NCBI RefSeq assembly: GCF_900113375.1
Contig: NZ_FOPC01000018.1
Coordinates: 1-64,000 of the forward strand
From: Algoriphagus hitonicola
GTDB lineage: Bacteria; Bacteroidota; Bacteroidia; Cytophagales; Cyclobacteriaceae
Length of the DNA stretch: 64,000 nt
Reading direction: 5' to 3'
The notes under the pieces were generated by a model, which did not search any database, had not been told where the DNA came from, and was given only the letters and a program-made list of their open reading frames with translations. The translations under genes were made by a program, and so were the position numbers. Shown in pieces: positions 1-9,773 of this stretch (position 1 is its first letter; every line of letters begins with the position of its first letter).

Positions 1-2
1 CG

Positions 3-1910
3 GCGTTGACGATTGCCAAGTCTATTACACTAGGCGGAACCTACATGGAAGTGGGCGACGTGGTTGAATACAGCTACGTGATCACCAACAGTGGCAATGT
101 GGAATTGGCCGGACCGTTCACGGTGGTTGACGACAAGATTGCGGACATCGATCCGGTAGACGGACCGTTGGCAGTTGGCGCAAGCGTGACTGTGACGGCT
201 ACTTATACAATCACGGCCGAAGACATCGAAGCAGGCGAAGTGACCAACACGGCGTATGCGACGACCGAATACGGCGACGACACGGTGACCTCGAACGAGG
301 ACAGCGCAACGGCAGTACTGCAACTTGATGAGCCATCGATCACGATCACCAATGATGCGGATAGAGCAACCTTCGGCAATGTGGGTGAGGTAATCACTTA
401 CAGCTACGTGGTGACCAACAATGGCGACGTGACCTTGACCAATGTGATTGTAATCGATCCATTGACAGGTACAGAAACTAACATTGGAACTTTGGAGCCA
501 GGAGAGAGCAAGACGGTGACCGGAACCTACACAGTGACTTCTGAAGATTTTGTCAGAGGATTCATTGAGAATACAGCAACGGCAACTGGTACTGCACCAG
601 ACAACAGTACGGTGACAGCCAGTGACGACGAGCGTGTTGAGGCTGTTGTTTCTGAAATAGTGGCTAATGACGATCGAATCACAGGAATCAAAGGTGCTGA
701 TGGTGGAATCGCTGTGGTGAACGTATTTAAAAATGATAGTTTGAACGGTCGTCCGATTAGTCCTGAAGAGGTAATTCTGACCTTGTTAGAAGGCAATGAG
801 TATCTGGTGCTCAATCCAGACGGAAGTGTAGATGTGAAGCCAGGTACCCCTGAAGGAGAGTATGAGCTAGTTTATCAAATCTGTGAAGTCGGCAACCCTG
901 GAAACTGTTCTACAGCTACAGTGATAATTTCAGTGAATCCTCCAACCATAGACGCGGTAGATGATGATTTTGGAACGCATAAGGTTAGTTATAGAGGTCA
1001 ACTTGGTAATATCTTGGACAATGATCTTCTGAATGGAGAGAAGATGGATGCAAACCTTGTTAATTATCAAATTATTGATGCGGCAGGCTTACAAGGACTG
1101 ATAATTTACCAAAATGGTGACTTTGAGGTGATTGGTGGGCTAAATGCACCGGGAACCTATATACTACAATACAGAGTATGTGAGATTCTAAATCCTACAA
1201 ACTGTGATACAGCTTTTGTAATCGTGATAATTGAAGCCGATGAAGTCGATCTTTCAGTTACGAAGACAAGCTTTGGTGTTGAGCTGTTTGAAGGTGACGA
1301 ATTCGAATACGAGATCGTAGTCAGCAACCTAGGCGATACTGATGCAACCGATGTCAGTGTGGTAGATGATCTTCCTGCAGGTATAACCTACCTCGGATCT
1401 TTGATTACACAAAATCCGGATAATTTGACTGTCAATACTTCAGCTTTTAACTCGCAGGTAGTTTGGACCATACCTTCATTCCCTGCTGGCTCATCTATTA
1501 CCATTCGATTGAGGGTTAGGGCAAATGATGTGGTTGGTGGAGTTGAACAGGTTATTTCTAACCTTGTCACGGTAACTTCAACAGAGGCTGATTCCAATAC
1601 CGATAATAATTCAGACAGAGACGCGAATGTGGTTAAGCCATTCTTCATACCAAATGTCATCACTCCGAATGGAGATGGTATTAATGATATCTGGAGAATA
1701 AAGGGTATTAACAAGTTTGTCAAGAGAAGGATAGTGATATTTAATCGTTGGGGTGATCACCTCTATGAAAAAGACAACTATCAGAATGACTGGTCGGCCA
1801 ATGGAATCGTCTCCGGAACCTATTACTATATCGTTTGGACAGAAGATAGGTCAGGTAGAACTCATGAGTATAAAGGATGGATTCAAGTAATAAGAGAGGA
1901 GAAGCAATGA
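3..1910 (+). CDS. Surface adhesin with DUF7507/DUF11 repeats and CHU_C C-terminal domain (5' partial)
   Basis: The 3' end of a large secreted surface protein. The frame is open from base 3, so the start lies outside the window. Two Ig-like DUF7507-type repeats come first (about bases 15-315 and 330-640; each ends in a 'VTNTA' or 'IENTA' strand). Two dockerin-like segments with 'NDS/NDL' and 'GTY.L.Y..CE..NP.NC' follow, then a DUF11 repeat (from 'VDLSVTKTS') and finally a gliding-motility-associated C-terminal domain ('FIPNVITPNGDGINDIW', 'FNRWG', 'SGTYYYI'). That last domain is a known type IX secretion signal (type B), so the protein should be exported and held at the cell surface. It overlaps the next gene by ATGA, so the three genes are one operon. 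The first 430 bases look richer in GC than the rest of the gene. Confidence 0.9.
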   Translation, partial: ALTIAKSITLGGTYMEVGDVVEYSYVITNSGNVELAGPFTVVDDKIADIDPVDGPLAVGASVTVTATYTITAEDIEAGEVTNTAYATTEYGDDTVTSNEDSATAVLQLDEPSITITNDADRATFGNVGEVITYSYVVTNNGDVTLTNVIVIDPLTGTETNIGTLEPGESKTVTGTYTVTSEDFVRGFIENTATATGTAPDNSTVTASDDERVEAVVSEIVANDDRITGIKGADGGIAVVNVFKNDSLNGRPISPEEVILTLLEGNEYLVLNPDGSVDVKPGTPEGEYELVYQICEVGNPGNCSTATVIISVNPPTIDAVDDDFGTHKVSYRGQLGNILDNDLLNGEKMDANLVNYQIIDAAGLQGLIIYQNGDFEVIGGLNAPGTYILQYRVCEILNPTNCDTAFVIVIIEADEVDLSVTKTSFGVELFEGDEFEYEIVVSNLGDTDATDVSVVDDLPAGITYLGSLITQNPDNLTVNTSAFNSQVVWTIPSFPAGSSITIRLRVRANDVVGGVEQVISNLVTVTSTEADSNTDNNSDRDANVVKPFFIPNVITPNGDGINDIWRIKGINKFVKRRIVIFNRWGDHLYEKDNYQNDWSANGIVSGTYYYIVWTEDRSGRTHEYKGWIQVIREEKQ

Positions 1911-2887
1911 GAAAATTGATTATAAAAAATTTGGGTATATTGGTTCTGGCAATACTTGGTATTGCCAGCCAAATTCAAGCGCAGCAGTTGCCCCAATACA
2001 CCCAGTATATCTTTAATGGGCTTCATATTAATCCAGGGTATGCGGGGTACAAAAACGATGGATATTTCCAGAGCACCTACCGTGATCAGTGGGCTGGATT
2101 CCCCGGTGCACCTAAAACGTTCACTGTTACTGGTGACTTGAGCGCAAATGAGGGTTCAATGGGATTTGGGTTTTCTTTGCTCAGTGACAGACTCGGTCCG
2201 ACTCAGACAAATTCGATAACTGCAACCTATGCTTATCGGATACAGACTGGGAGGAAATCGTTTTTGGGACTTGGAGTTACATCTGGAGTTTCAGAGTACT
2301 CTTTGGATCCGGACAAATTAAGACCGGAGACTGCTATCGATCCACTTCTTCCCGAAAGCAAGGTCAGACTTTACACGCCAAATTTTAATGCGGGACTCTT
2401 TTTCCATACTGATGGATTTTATGCTGGGTTCAGTGCCTATAATATGTTAGGCAAAAAAGCAGTCCTCAGGGAAGATGTAGCTTTAGGCTTTCATGACTTT
2501 CACTATTTTGTGACAGCTGGGGGATTGATTTCACTTTCGGAAGATGTGAAGTTTAAGCCAAGTTTCTTACTTAAGCATGTAAAAGGATCACCCCTAAATT
2601 ATGATCTAAATGCTATGTTTTTGTTCATGGAGACCCTCTGGGTAGGTGCTTCCTATCGATCCAATGTTCAATTATGGAACGAAAATCTACAAAAGGATTT
2701 AAGTAGAAGGAATGCGGTTGCTGCTCTGGTTGAAATTTTCATAGCGCCAAGTATAAGAGTAGGATATGCTTACGACCATACTATGAATGCACTCGAGAGT
2801 TTTAAACAGTATAATTCTCATGAGCTTTCTGTGGGATATTATTTGTTCAAGAAGAGAAACGTTATGCAGAATCCGAGATGGTTATGA
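1907..2887 (+). CDS. PorP/SprF family type IX secretion-associated outer membrane protein
   Basis: 326 residues. An N-terminal signal peptide ('LGILVLAILGIASQIQAQ') is followed by the family opening 'QLPQYTQYIFNGLHINPGYAGYK' (given here in part) and 'YRDQWAGFPGAP'. PorP/SprF proteins are outer membrane barrels that help secrete or anchor a particular type B T9SS cargo, usually the adhesin encoded next to them. The start at 1907 is preferred over an in-frame ATG at 1877 because it gives a clean signal peptide, sits behind a purine-rich GAGGAG stretch and overlaps the upstream stop in ATGA. The pairing with the adhesin upstream implies that the adhesin is its partner (inference). Confidence 0.88.
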   Translation: MRKLIIKNLGILVLAILGIASQIQAQQLPQYTQYIFNGLHINPGYAGYKNDGYFQSTYRDQWAGFPGAPKTFTVTGDLSANEGSMGFGFSLLSDRLGPTQTNSITATYAYRIQTGRKSFLGLGVTSGVSEYSLDPDKLRPETAIDPLLPESKVRLYTPNFNAGLFFHTDGFYAGFSAYNMLGKKAVLREDVALGFHDFHYFVTAGGLISLSEDVKFKPSFLLKHVKGSPLNYDLNAMFLFMETLWVGASYRSNVQLWNENLQKDLSRRNAVAALVEIFIAPSIRVGYAYDHTMNALESFKQYNSHELSVGYYLFKKRNVMQNPRWL

Positions 2888-5286
2888 AAAAGTATTGGAA
2901 AATAGCTGGTTTTTTCGTTGTGTTCTTCCTTGGGCACCTTTCAGTTGAAGCTCAGAATAAGAGTTTGAGATTCGCAGAGGATAAGTTCAAGTATGAGAGC
3001 TATGGATTTGCTATTGATGAATTGGAAAAAGCTTATTCCAAAAAAGAGAAATATTCCACAGCACAATTAATTGCTGAGAGTTATCAAAAAATACAGGACT
3101 ATGATAAAAGTTTTGAATGGTGGAATATCGTAATCCAGTTTGAAGAATCGACTAAAGAGGATTTCTATCAATATCTAATTTCAGGTATGAAGTCAGGTGA
3201 AGGCTATGTGGTAGAAGAGATTTTGGAGGGGAAAAATTATACTAAAAATGATTTTCCTGAAATCGATTTTGAGTTCATGAAACAACTTTATTCCAGACGC
3301 TCAAATATTAAGCTCATTCCTTTTGACTCTGTCAATTCAAATGGTTCTGATTATGGAATTGTGAAAGGAATGCAGGGGCAAAAGTTTTTTGCAAGTGACC
3401 GTGGAGAGGTGATCCCTTCAGAAAAAAAAGCTATCAGATTGGACGCAAAAAATCAATTTCAGGGTAAGGAGAAATATAATTTTAATGATCGACTGTTTTT
3501 TTCTGTCTATCGAAAAGACAGCTTAGGACAAGTCTCTCAACTGTCACGACTTTCTGAAAAAGTATTCCATTTTTCCGATCCTTATTTTGTCAAAGAAAAG
3601 AATGTATTATTCTATTCAGTTACTAAAGAGTTAAATAAAGTCAAAAAGGAAAGAGTGATTACGGTTTTTCCCGAATTGTATTTCAGTACACTAGGTGAAA
3701 ACGGAGAGCTTTTAGATTCTTATGCTTTTCCATTTAATGACTCCCTGCATCATGGAGTTATTTCTCCTTTCGTGGATTTTACTGGCAAAAAACTATACTT
3801 TGCTTCCAATATGCAGGGTGGATACGGGGGATATGATCTGTACTATTCTGCCTTCGATGATGATTTCAATTTTGAGGCGCCTGTAAATCTTGGCCCACAG
3901 GTTAATACTCCAGGCAATGAAAGAGATCCATTTTTATTTTCCAACAAATTCTACTTCTCTTCGGATGGGCATAAAGGCCTCGGAGGATTTGATATCTTCT
4001 CCTCTGAATACAGTGTTGATGTAATAAAAAATGTTCAGAATATGGGAATTCCATTTAATTCCCCTACAGATGATTTCAGTTATAGGCAATTTGATTCGAA
4101 TCAGATCTTTATCTCATCTGACCGAAAAGGTGGACAAGGGATGGATGATATTTATTCCATTGAGGAACTTTTCAAAAACCTAATGATAGTGGTATCTGAT
4201 TGTGAAGGAGAGGTTATTACTCAAAGTTTTCTGACAAATATTCTGGATAAAACAAATGGGGGAAATGTACAAAGCCGAAGAGGTACCAATGGAAATGTTT
4301 ATGCAGAATTAGAGCCAAATAGTGATTTTGATATCACGATCTCGAAGCCTGGCTATTTTTCTCTCACGGATCATTCTGTTACCACTAAAGAAATGGAAGA
4401 AGACACTGTAAAGAGAAATTATCAGTTGATTCCAATTCCTTATCAATTGCCAGTATATGTCGACATCATGTACTATGATCTAGATAAGTTTGTCATTAGG
4501 CCTGATGCGGTTCCACCTCTTGAAAAGTTGGCAGATCTCATGAAGAGGTATACCTTTTTGGACCTGTTAGTGGCTTCTCATACTGATTCGCGAGCATCAG
4601 ATGAATACAATATTGTTTTGAGTAACAATCGGGCCAAAGCAGTAATGGATTTCTTGGAAAAAAGAGACATTTCGCCAAGTAGGGTTAGACTTGAATGGTT
4701 TGGAGAGCAAGCTCTTACTAATGATTGTGGCGATGGAGTGAATTGTGCGGACCTTGAACATCAATTGAACAGAAGGTCTGAAATGATTCTGGAGGCATTT
4801 CCCGACCCAACAAAACAGTATGAAATTCCGGAGGAGCTGAAGGAAATTAACTTCTGTGAACCTGAACTACTTCACGATTGGCTCCAAGATCAGATTAATG
4901 AGATTCCTACGATCTATTTTGACTTTGATAAATCGATGCTTAGGTCCGTCCATAAAGAAGAATTAGAAAGGACGGCATTGATGCTGAAGAAGTTGCCTAG
5001 ACTGAATTTGTCTATTGAAGGACATACTGATCAACGTGGAGATGGCACTTACAATCAACAATTATCCGAACGGAGAGCCGAGGTGGTCAAAACTTATTTG
5101 GTGGAAAGAGGAATTGATTCTAATAGACTTGAATCTGCTTGGTTTGGATTTACAAAGCCAGTTCACGACTGTAATTCAGTGACTTGCACACCTGCTATGC
5201 ACCAATTGAATAGAAGAACTGAACTCAGTGTTGGTTACAGCAAATTTGGTTATACTGGTAGACAAAAGAAGGTGGACACCCTGTAA
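2884..5286 (+). CDS. OmpA-family protein with TPR-like N-terminus, PD40 repeats and two OmpA domains
   Basis: 800 residues with a signal peptide ending 'FLGHLSVEAQ'. The N-terminus is TPR-like. PD40/WD40-like strands follow (residues about 275-440: 'GKKLYFASNMQGGYGGYDLYYS' in part, 'KFYFSSDGHKGLGGFD', 'IFISSDRKGGQGMDDIYS'), then a carboxypeptidase-regulatory-like segment (about 445-515). Two peptidoglycan-binding OmpA domains end the protein (about 522-640 with 'SHTDSRAS', and about 675-790 with 'FDFDKSMLR' and 'GHTDQRGDGTYN'). Such proteins (PorE-like) anchor T9SS components to peptidoglycan. Family members usually have a single C-terminal OmpA domain, so the tandem pair is unusual. The start at 2884 overlaps porP in ATGA; an ATG at 2878 is also in frame. 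Confidence 0.88.
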   Translation: MKKYWKIAGFFVVFFLGHLSVEAQNKSLRFAEDKFKYESYGFAIDELEKAYSKKEKYSTAQLIAESYQKIQDYDKSFEWWNIVIQFEESTKEDFYQYLISGMKSGEGYVVEEILEGKNYTKNDFPEIDFEFMKQLYSRRSNIKLIPFDSVNSNGSDYGIVKGMQGQKFFASDRGEVIPSEKKAIRLDAKNQFQGKEKYNFNDRLFFSVYRKDSLGQVSQLSRLSEKVFHFSDPYFVKEKNVLFYSVTKELNKVKKERVITVFPELYFSTLGENGELLDSYAFPFNDSLHHGVISPFVDFTGKKLYFASNMQGGYGGYDLYYSAFDDDFNFEAPVNLGPQVNTPGNERDPFLFSNKFYFSSDGHKGLGGFDIFSSEYSVDVIKNVQNMGIPFNSPTDDFSYRQFDSNQIFISSDRKGGQGMDDIYSIEELFKNLMIVVSDCEGEVITQSFLTNILDKTNGGNVQSRRGTNGNVYAELEPNSDFDITISKPGYFSLTDHSVTTKEMEEDTVKRNYQLIPIPYQLPVYVDIMYYDLDKFVIRPDAVPPLEKLADLMKRYTFLDLLVASHTDSRASDEYNIVLSNNRAKAVMDFLEKRDISPSRVRLEWFGEQALTNDCGDGVNCADLEHQLNRRSEMILEAFPDPTKQYEIPEELKEINFCEPELLHDWLQDQINEIPTIYFDFDKSMLRSVHKEELERTALMLKKLPRLNLSIEGHTDQRGDGTYNQQLSERRAEVVKTYLVERGIDSNRLESAWFGFTKPVHDCNSVTCTPAMHQLNRRTELSVGYSKFGYTGRQKKVDTL

Positions 5287-5448
5287 AACGGTTTAAGTTC
5301 GATTTGATATTTATCCAATTAGAAGCTGGATTTAGATCATGACCATTTAATAACAAATCATTATAAACAATTTCTTCTAGGGTTATCTCAGAGTCTATAA
5401 ATATTTGTATTTTCTTATGTTAAAAATTGTACCCCAAAAAGCACTATT

Positions 5449-5790
5449 ATGATTGATGTAAGCTATCGTTTTGACAGTAATCCCTCTATTTATTATTATA
5501 TAATTGAGAAAGATTTCAAAAATGTAAGGCTGATATCTGAGAAATTAAATTCTGAAAAATTTATATATCTTGGTGTTTCCCATAACACCAAAGATTTTTC
5601 GAAAATACTTAGTGAAATGTTGATTAAACCATCTTTATTATTTATAGGGTTTCAAAATATTACAATGGGAGTACTCGATCAAATCGAATATTTGTCCAAG
5701 GCTCAATCTTTTAAAATCATTTTATTTAATGACAATATTTCTGAATACAGTGACTCATACGGCATGAATCATGCTGTTATTGAAGTTTGA
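5449..5790 (+). CDS. Hypothetical protein, possible receiver-like remnant
   Basis: 113 residues, AT-rich, no recognised motif. The pattern 'LLFIGFQNITMGVLDQIEYLSKAQ' (part) followed by 'FKIILFNDN' resembles the beta-alpha-beta rhythm of a response-regulator receiver domain, but no phosphoacceptor Asp in a 'D..MP' context is visible and there is no DNA-binding half. It may be a degenerate receiver or an unrelated small protein. It stands alone between the adhesin operon and an insertion sequence, at the start of the accessory region. No function is assigned. Confidence 0.45.
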   Translation: MIDVSYRFDSNPSIYYYIIEKDFKNVRLISEKLNSEKFIYLGVSHNTKDFSKILSEMLIKPSLLFIGFQNITMGVLDQIEYLSKAQSFKIILFNDNISEYSDSYGMNHAVIEV

Positions 5791-6087
5791 TTAAATAGTA
5801 CTACTTTTTGAACAAAAAGTAAGTGAGAGTCATGCAGATGAGGTAAAAGACTAAGCATGATCCAGTGTTCGCGCCCTTATTTGTCATTCGGTTTCCTCTG
5901 GTACAAATGAAATTAATAGCAAATAATAGGAATGTCCGAAATTTTGCCAGCATAGGAAATTAGAATGACGAATGGCACGTAAATTAGTTCAATGGCCACA
6001 GACGAAAGTCAACATAAAAATTAGACTGAAAAGCATTTTTCATTTAAATAGTGGTAAGAAGTCGGAAAATTAGATAAAATAAAATGA
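5791..6087. other. Intergenic flank of the IS1595-type element
   Basis: About 300 bases with no convincing gene. It lies between the small hypothetical protein and the 3' end of the transposase and should contain the left end of the insertion sequence, but no terminal inverted repeat matching the other side (around 7070-7100) could be seen by eye. Confidence 0.4.
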
Positions 6088-7014
6088 CTATTCGCAATGT
6101 TGCACGTAAGGGTAAACTGAGGCGATAATTAGTCTGTTGAACAGTTTTTCGCCAAAATATCTACGATTGAGCTTGTAGGTAAACTCGTTTAGGTAATTCT
6201 GTAGGTACTTTTCACTGACCATGTGGTAGATCCCCAACAGGTTCTTTTTCAAGTTGCTGATAGCTGTGTGCACCCAGTTTAATGCGCCGTTGGTGGATTC
6301 TGAGGTAGATTTTACTTTGATGTGTTGTTCCACCATCTTTTCCAGGTTTACATAAGCTGCGTTTTTATCAGTAAACAGGGCCGATTTGGAATCAATGGAC
6401 TCTTTTACAAACTCCTCCACCGATTCTCTGGTCACATCGCCCAGCGCTTTCATTTTTAAAAAGCCGCAATGGCTGCTCATTTTTCCTGACAGCGGATCTT
6501 CCAGAGGGGTTGATTCTGAGGCAACGGCTACTATCGCCTGTTTCTGACTTCCTTTTCCTCGCTTCAACCGCTCCTGAACCACTTTTTTGGTGGCTTTCTC
6601 CACATACGCTTCATCGTATTCCACCATGCCTTTGAGTAGGTACAGATCGTCTCTTTTGCCCATTATCGCTCTGATCTTGTGCATCAAATTGAATGCGGTC
6701 TCATATCTTTTCAACCCTAACTGTCTCTGAAATTCAAGGCAGGAAAAGCCCTTTTTGGTGGCAGACATCAACAAAAACGCAGTAAACCAGATGTGTAGAG
6801 ACAAATTGCTTGCCTCCACCACTGTCCCCGCCTTGAGAGAAGTCCTTCGCCTGCATTTACTGCACTCAAAAAACTTGCTTCCGCTATACCAATACTGTTT
6901 AGGAAAACATTTACAGGTTTTGCAGTAAATACCGCTGTTTTCACGGTAGGTTTTCAGGAAGATCTCACAGCTTTCCTCGTCTGGAAAATATGTTATAAAT
7001 TCAATGATATTCAT
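6088..7014 (-). mobile_element. IS1595-family (ISXO2-like) transposase
   Basis: 308 residues, full length for the family. The N-terminal zinc ribbon has Cys31, Cys34, Cys51 and Cys54 ('CKTCKC...FECSKCRRRTSLKAGTV'). The ISXO2-like DDE domain carries 'VEYDEAYVEK' (Asp134), 'LFTDKNAAY' (Asp216) and a C-terminal 'YLNEFTYKLNRR' (Glu277). It catalyses cut-and-paste transposition of its own element. The reading frame is intact, so the copy may be active. Terminal inverted repeats and a target duplication were not found by eye. It sits at the left side of an AT-rich accessory region that also contains older IS debris. Confidence 0.9.
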
Positions 7015-8002
7015 GGCTTTATGTATTTTTATCCAAGAAACACCACTTCAATAAACTACGAAAACAATTGACATGGGCTGTCAAAGAAAATTTGGCAACG
7101 TGCACGATTCCGTAGAGTCATATAAAATAATGCGATAAGTCTACTCGATCAACTTCCTAGTATTACAGCTGGTCAATTTTCAAATCCCCGCCTTAAGCTG
7201 TGTTAGAACGGATTACTCATCTGAAATTAATTATTGGAAAAATGAATTCCCTCCATAGTATCAACCTTTGAATATTATGGAAATGCCTGCCAGCTACTTT
7301 TCAAAGAGACCCTATTGTAGAATCTTTTTTAGGATATTAACAGAAATATTTAAATTTTCTTATTACTGGACTATCAAATATGCCGGAAGTCTGCAATGTA
7401 AAAGTCAAAATAAATCAATAGAGATTTTTAAGATTGATAGTTGTCTGTACAAGTAATAAATAGGAATAAAGATTCCGAAATAAGATAGAAAATTTTCAAA
7501 AAGTTAGATCATAAGTTCATCAAACACTTTTTGGTAGGTTTAACAATAAAACTCATTCAAGGCATCTAATTATAATGGCTTTATCTTTGGGAGATGGATA
7601 TAAGAATTCCTGCTATTTGTGGTGAAATAAATACAGGTAAGTTTTGTATTTAAAGTAATTTAAGTTATCCAACAAATATTTTAATAGCATTTTATTTAAT
7701 ACGAAATACAGTTATTTGTACTTTTAATTTTTGTATATAAATAATGTTATTAATTTTCTTATTAGATAAATATCTCATTTGTTATTAAAAATTAAATATT
7801 TCCAATTTTGTGATTTTTTTTATTAAAATACTTTGAAATTTGAAAAATAATTTGATTATTAATGGAACAACTCAACGATTTACAATTGACATAAACATCA
7901 TTACAAAATACAAAAAACAGTACTGTAAATAATGAGATTCAAAAAATATCACACAAACAACAAAAAATTAAATTCAATATTCGTAATTAAAACTGGGCAA
8001 AC
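7015..8002. other. AT-rich non-coding stretch
   Basis: Almost 1 kb with no convincing gene. The first 90 bases contain the upstream end of the IS1595-type element. From about 7620 the sequence is very AT-rich with many poly-A and poly-T runs, typical of Bacteroidota intergenic DNA. It ends in the leader of the secreted SprB-like gene. A 62-codon frame at 7268-7456 has no family signal and is not called. Confidence 0.5.
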
Positions 8003-8758
8003 ATGAAAACAAGAATAATTTTCAGTTTATTTCTATTTTTCTTTGTTGGGTTTTTTATTCAAATAAAGGCAGGGGAGATTTTAGAAGAAAAAACCACTAA
8101 GGATTCTAATAATGATGAGGAGTTGGCTCTTACTGTCAATATCATTGGTAAATTGAATCTTTGTAGTATCGAAGAGAAAGGATATGTTTTTCTAGATATC
8201 AAAGGCGGTAATCCTCCCTATTCAGTTTCGTGGGAAAATCAGGAAGGCGGCCAATTTTTATACGATCTAAATCCTGGATCATATACTGTATTAATAAAAG
8301 ATAACTCGGGGAACCAGGTGACGGAAAAGTTTATGATTCAACTTCCAATTCCCGTCAAAGTCGACCTAAATGAAGTCAATCATGCAAATGTAGATTCAGG
8401 AATCTTGGGGAGCGCTTCTCTAAATATAAAATCATACGGAAATCAAACAGTTAAAATTGAATGGTGTAATGGATTAAAAGATACTTTGAAGGCAAAAAAT
8501 CTGACTCCAGGAACTTATACTGTGAGGGTATTTGTCGAATTTGGGTGTGACTCTACCATTGCATTTGAGATTAAAAATCAAGAGATCTTTGGATCAGATC
8601 CAGTTAATCAGAATTCTTTTGAATCATCTTCTACATTAGCTACCCCAAATTTGAATCAACAAGATAAGAATTCAAACTATAGAAATTATTCAAAAATGGA
8701 ATTGATGAAAATAGCAGAAGAGATTCAAAGCAATCGTGCATTAGCAGCAAAAAAATGA
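8003..8758 (+). CDS. Secreted protein with SprB-type repeat
   Basis: 251 residues. The N-terminal signal peptide is 'MKTRIIFSLFLFFFVGFF..'. Residues about 48-115 match a SprB repeat ('GGNPPYSVSWEN...YDLNPGSYTVLIKDNSGN'), and a second, degenerate unit with 'NLTPGTYTVRVFVEFGCDSTIAFEI' (part) lies at about 130-190. The C-terminal part is polar and ends in a basic Ala/Lys-rich helix. SprB repeats usually occur by the dozen in giant gliding adhesins; here there are one or two, and no CHU_C or Por secretion domain follows. It should be exported to the periplasm or surface. Its role is unknown, and the gene stands alone between IS elements. Confidence 0.65.
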   Translation: MKTRIIFSLFLFFFVGFFIQIKAGEILEEKTTKDSNNDEELALTVNIIGKLNLCSIEEKGYVFLDIKGGNPPYSVSWENQEGGQFLYDLNPGSYTVLIKDNSGNQVTEKFMIQLPIPVKVDLNEVNHANVDSGILGSASLNIKSYGNQTVKIEWCNGLKDTLKAKNLTPGTYTVRVFVEFGCDSTIAFEIKNQEIFGSDPVNQNSFESSSTLATPNLNQQDKNSNYRNYSKMELMKIAEEIQSNRALAAKK

Positions 8759-8811
8759 AATTTGAAATGTTTGATATGTCCTTAAATAGATTGACAGGTT
8801 TAAGATTGTAA

Positions 8812-9275
8812 AATTGGCCGATGGAGGTTTTCTTCCTCGGTTTTTTGATGCATTTGATTTAGGTTTTCATATTCAGACTTAGGTGTGATCTTTCCTTGTT
8901 GAAGATTTGTATGGATTCCTGGATCAGATTCAGTAATTCATTTCTATTGGCGCAATTATCTAACACAAATTCCTGTTTGAGGATCCCGTTTACTCGTTCG
9001 GCTAATGCATTTTTAACAATCATATCCATCTGTCATAGACGTTTGTATTTGAGCAAAGCGTAATTGAGTTTGATATAATCCTGAACAATATTGAATCCCC
9101 CTATCGGAGTGATGAATCAGTGGCAAGTCTGATTTTTTTTTAATGGCCATCTGGAGGAACTTGGCAACATTTTCCGCACTCATGTCATCATTCAGCCCAT
9201 AGCCCATAATCTTCCTGCTGAAGGCATCAGTAACCAGACTCAGGTAATGCGTCCTTTCTTTGCTCCTTACATAGG
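8812..9275 (-). pseudogene. IS3-family (IS150-type) transposase remnant
   Basis: Only the C-terminal part of an IS3 OrfB integrase survives, and it is broken. One frame gives 'YVRSKERTHYLSLVTDAFSR...LIHHSDRGIQYCS...QTSMTDGYDC' (rve domain) and stops near 9010. The next frame carries on with 'NALAERVNGILKQEF' and 'FNKERSHLSLNMKT'. A further shift is needed to read the last residues ('NQMHQKTEEENLHRP'). At least two frameshifts are therefore present and the N-terminal half with the first catalytic Asp is missing. The sequence between 9276 and 9486 is not recognisably transposase. It marks old transposition in the accessory region. Confidence 0.8.
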
Positions 9276-9773
9276 GCCTGCTTAATAACTCAAGATTTCT
9301 TATTCTCAAAACCAGTCCAGAATTTAATCTGAACTGGTTTTTTGTTTCTAAACTCTTGTAAACCGCATCTAAAACGGCAATCAATGCATAGTTGAATGTT
9401 GCCCATGCTGAAAAACTCAGGCACCTCAGTGCTTCCCCGGCTAATTTGACCAGGTTGATTATGGTGAAACATAGAAATTCCTTCAAAATTAAAATTTTGA
9501 GAATTGCCTTAAAAAGTCAATTACGATCTGAATTGAAAGCCGATGAAAACTTTTAATTCAACAAAAAGAAAAAGGCGGGGAGCCTAACTCGTAAGTCTCG
9601 TACGTCTCGCACACTTCGTACCGTACGAATTGTCCGAGGATTGAATTTCGAAACGATTCAAATGAATTTAAAATTCCAAAGCTGAGAATTGCCTACAACT
9701 CGGGAAAATTTGAGGAAAAAAAAATGCCAGAAAACATGTCTATAGGCATTTTTGAGTTTATTGTATTGATCGT
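9276..9773. other. Non-coding stretch with IS debris and a CGTACG hairpin repeat
   Basis: About 500 bases between the IS3 remnant and the decayed AbiEii gene. A minus-strand frame over 9276-9486 is open but has no family signal. The motif GAGAATTGCCT occurs twice (about 9495 and 9684). The first copy of the CGTACG hairpin repeat lies at 9586-9639. Otherwise nothing is recognised. Confidence 0.5.
9586..9639 (+). repeat. CGTACG hairpin repeat, copy 1 of 3
   Basis: A 54-base element ending in the shared core CGTACCGTACGAATTGTCCG, preceded by a run of CGTA-like words. About 20 bases further on it is followed by the palindromic ATTCAAATGAATT, which also follows copy 2. The core TTCGTAC-C-GTACGAA is itself self-complementary. 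The other copies are at 11758-11811 and 14677-14730. Confidence 0.75.

Noticed and set aside
30-814. Long minus-strand open frames opposite the adhesin
   Set aside because: They are shadows of the repetitive, GC-richer coding sequence on the plus strand and show no family signal or start context.
5950-7110. Terminal inverted repeats of the IS1595-type element
   Set aside because: TGGGCTGTCAAAGAAAATTT near 7075-7095 looked like an end, but no matching reverse complement was found near 5950-6087, so the boundaries are left open.
7268-7456. 62-codon plus-strand frame in the AT-rich gap
   Set aside because: No ribosome-binding site, no motif, irregular composition; likely chance.
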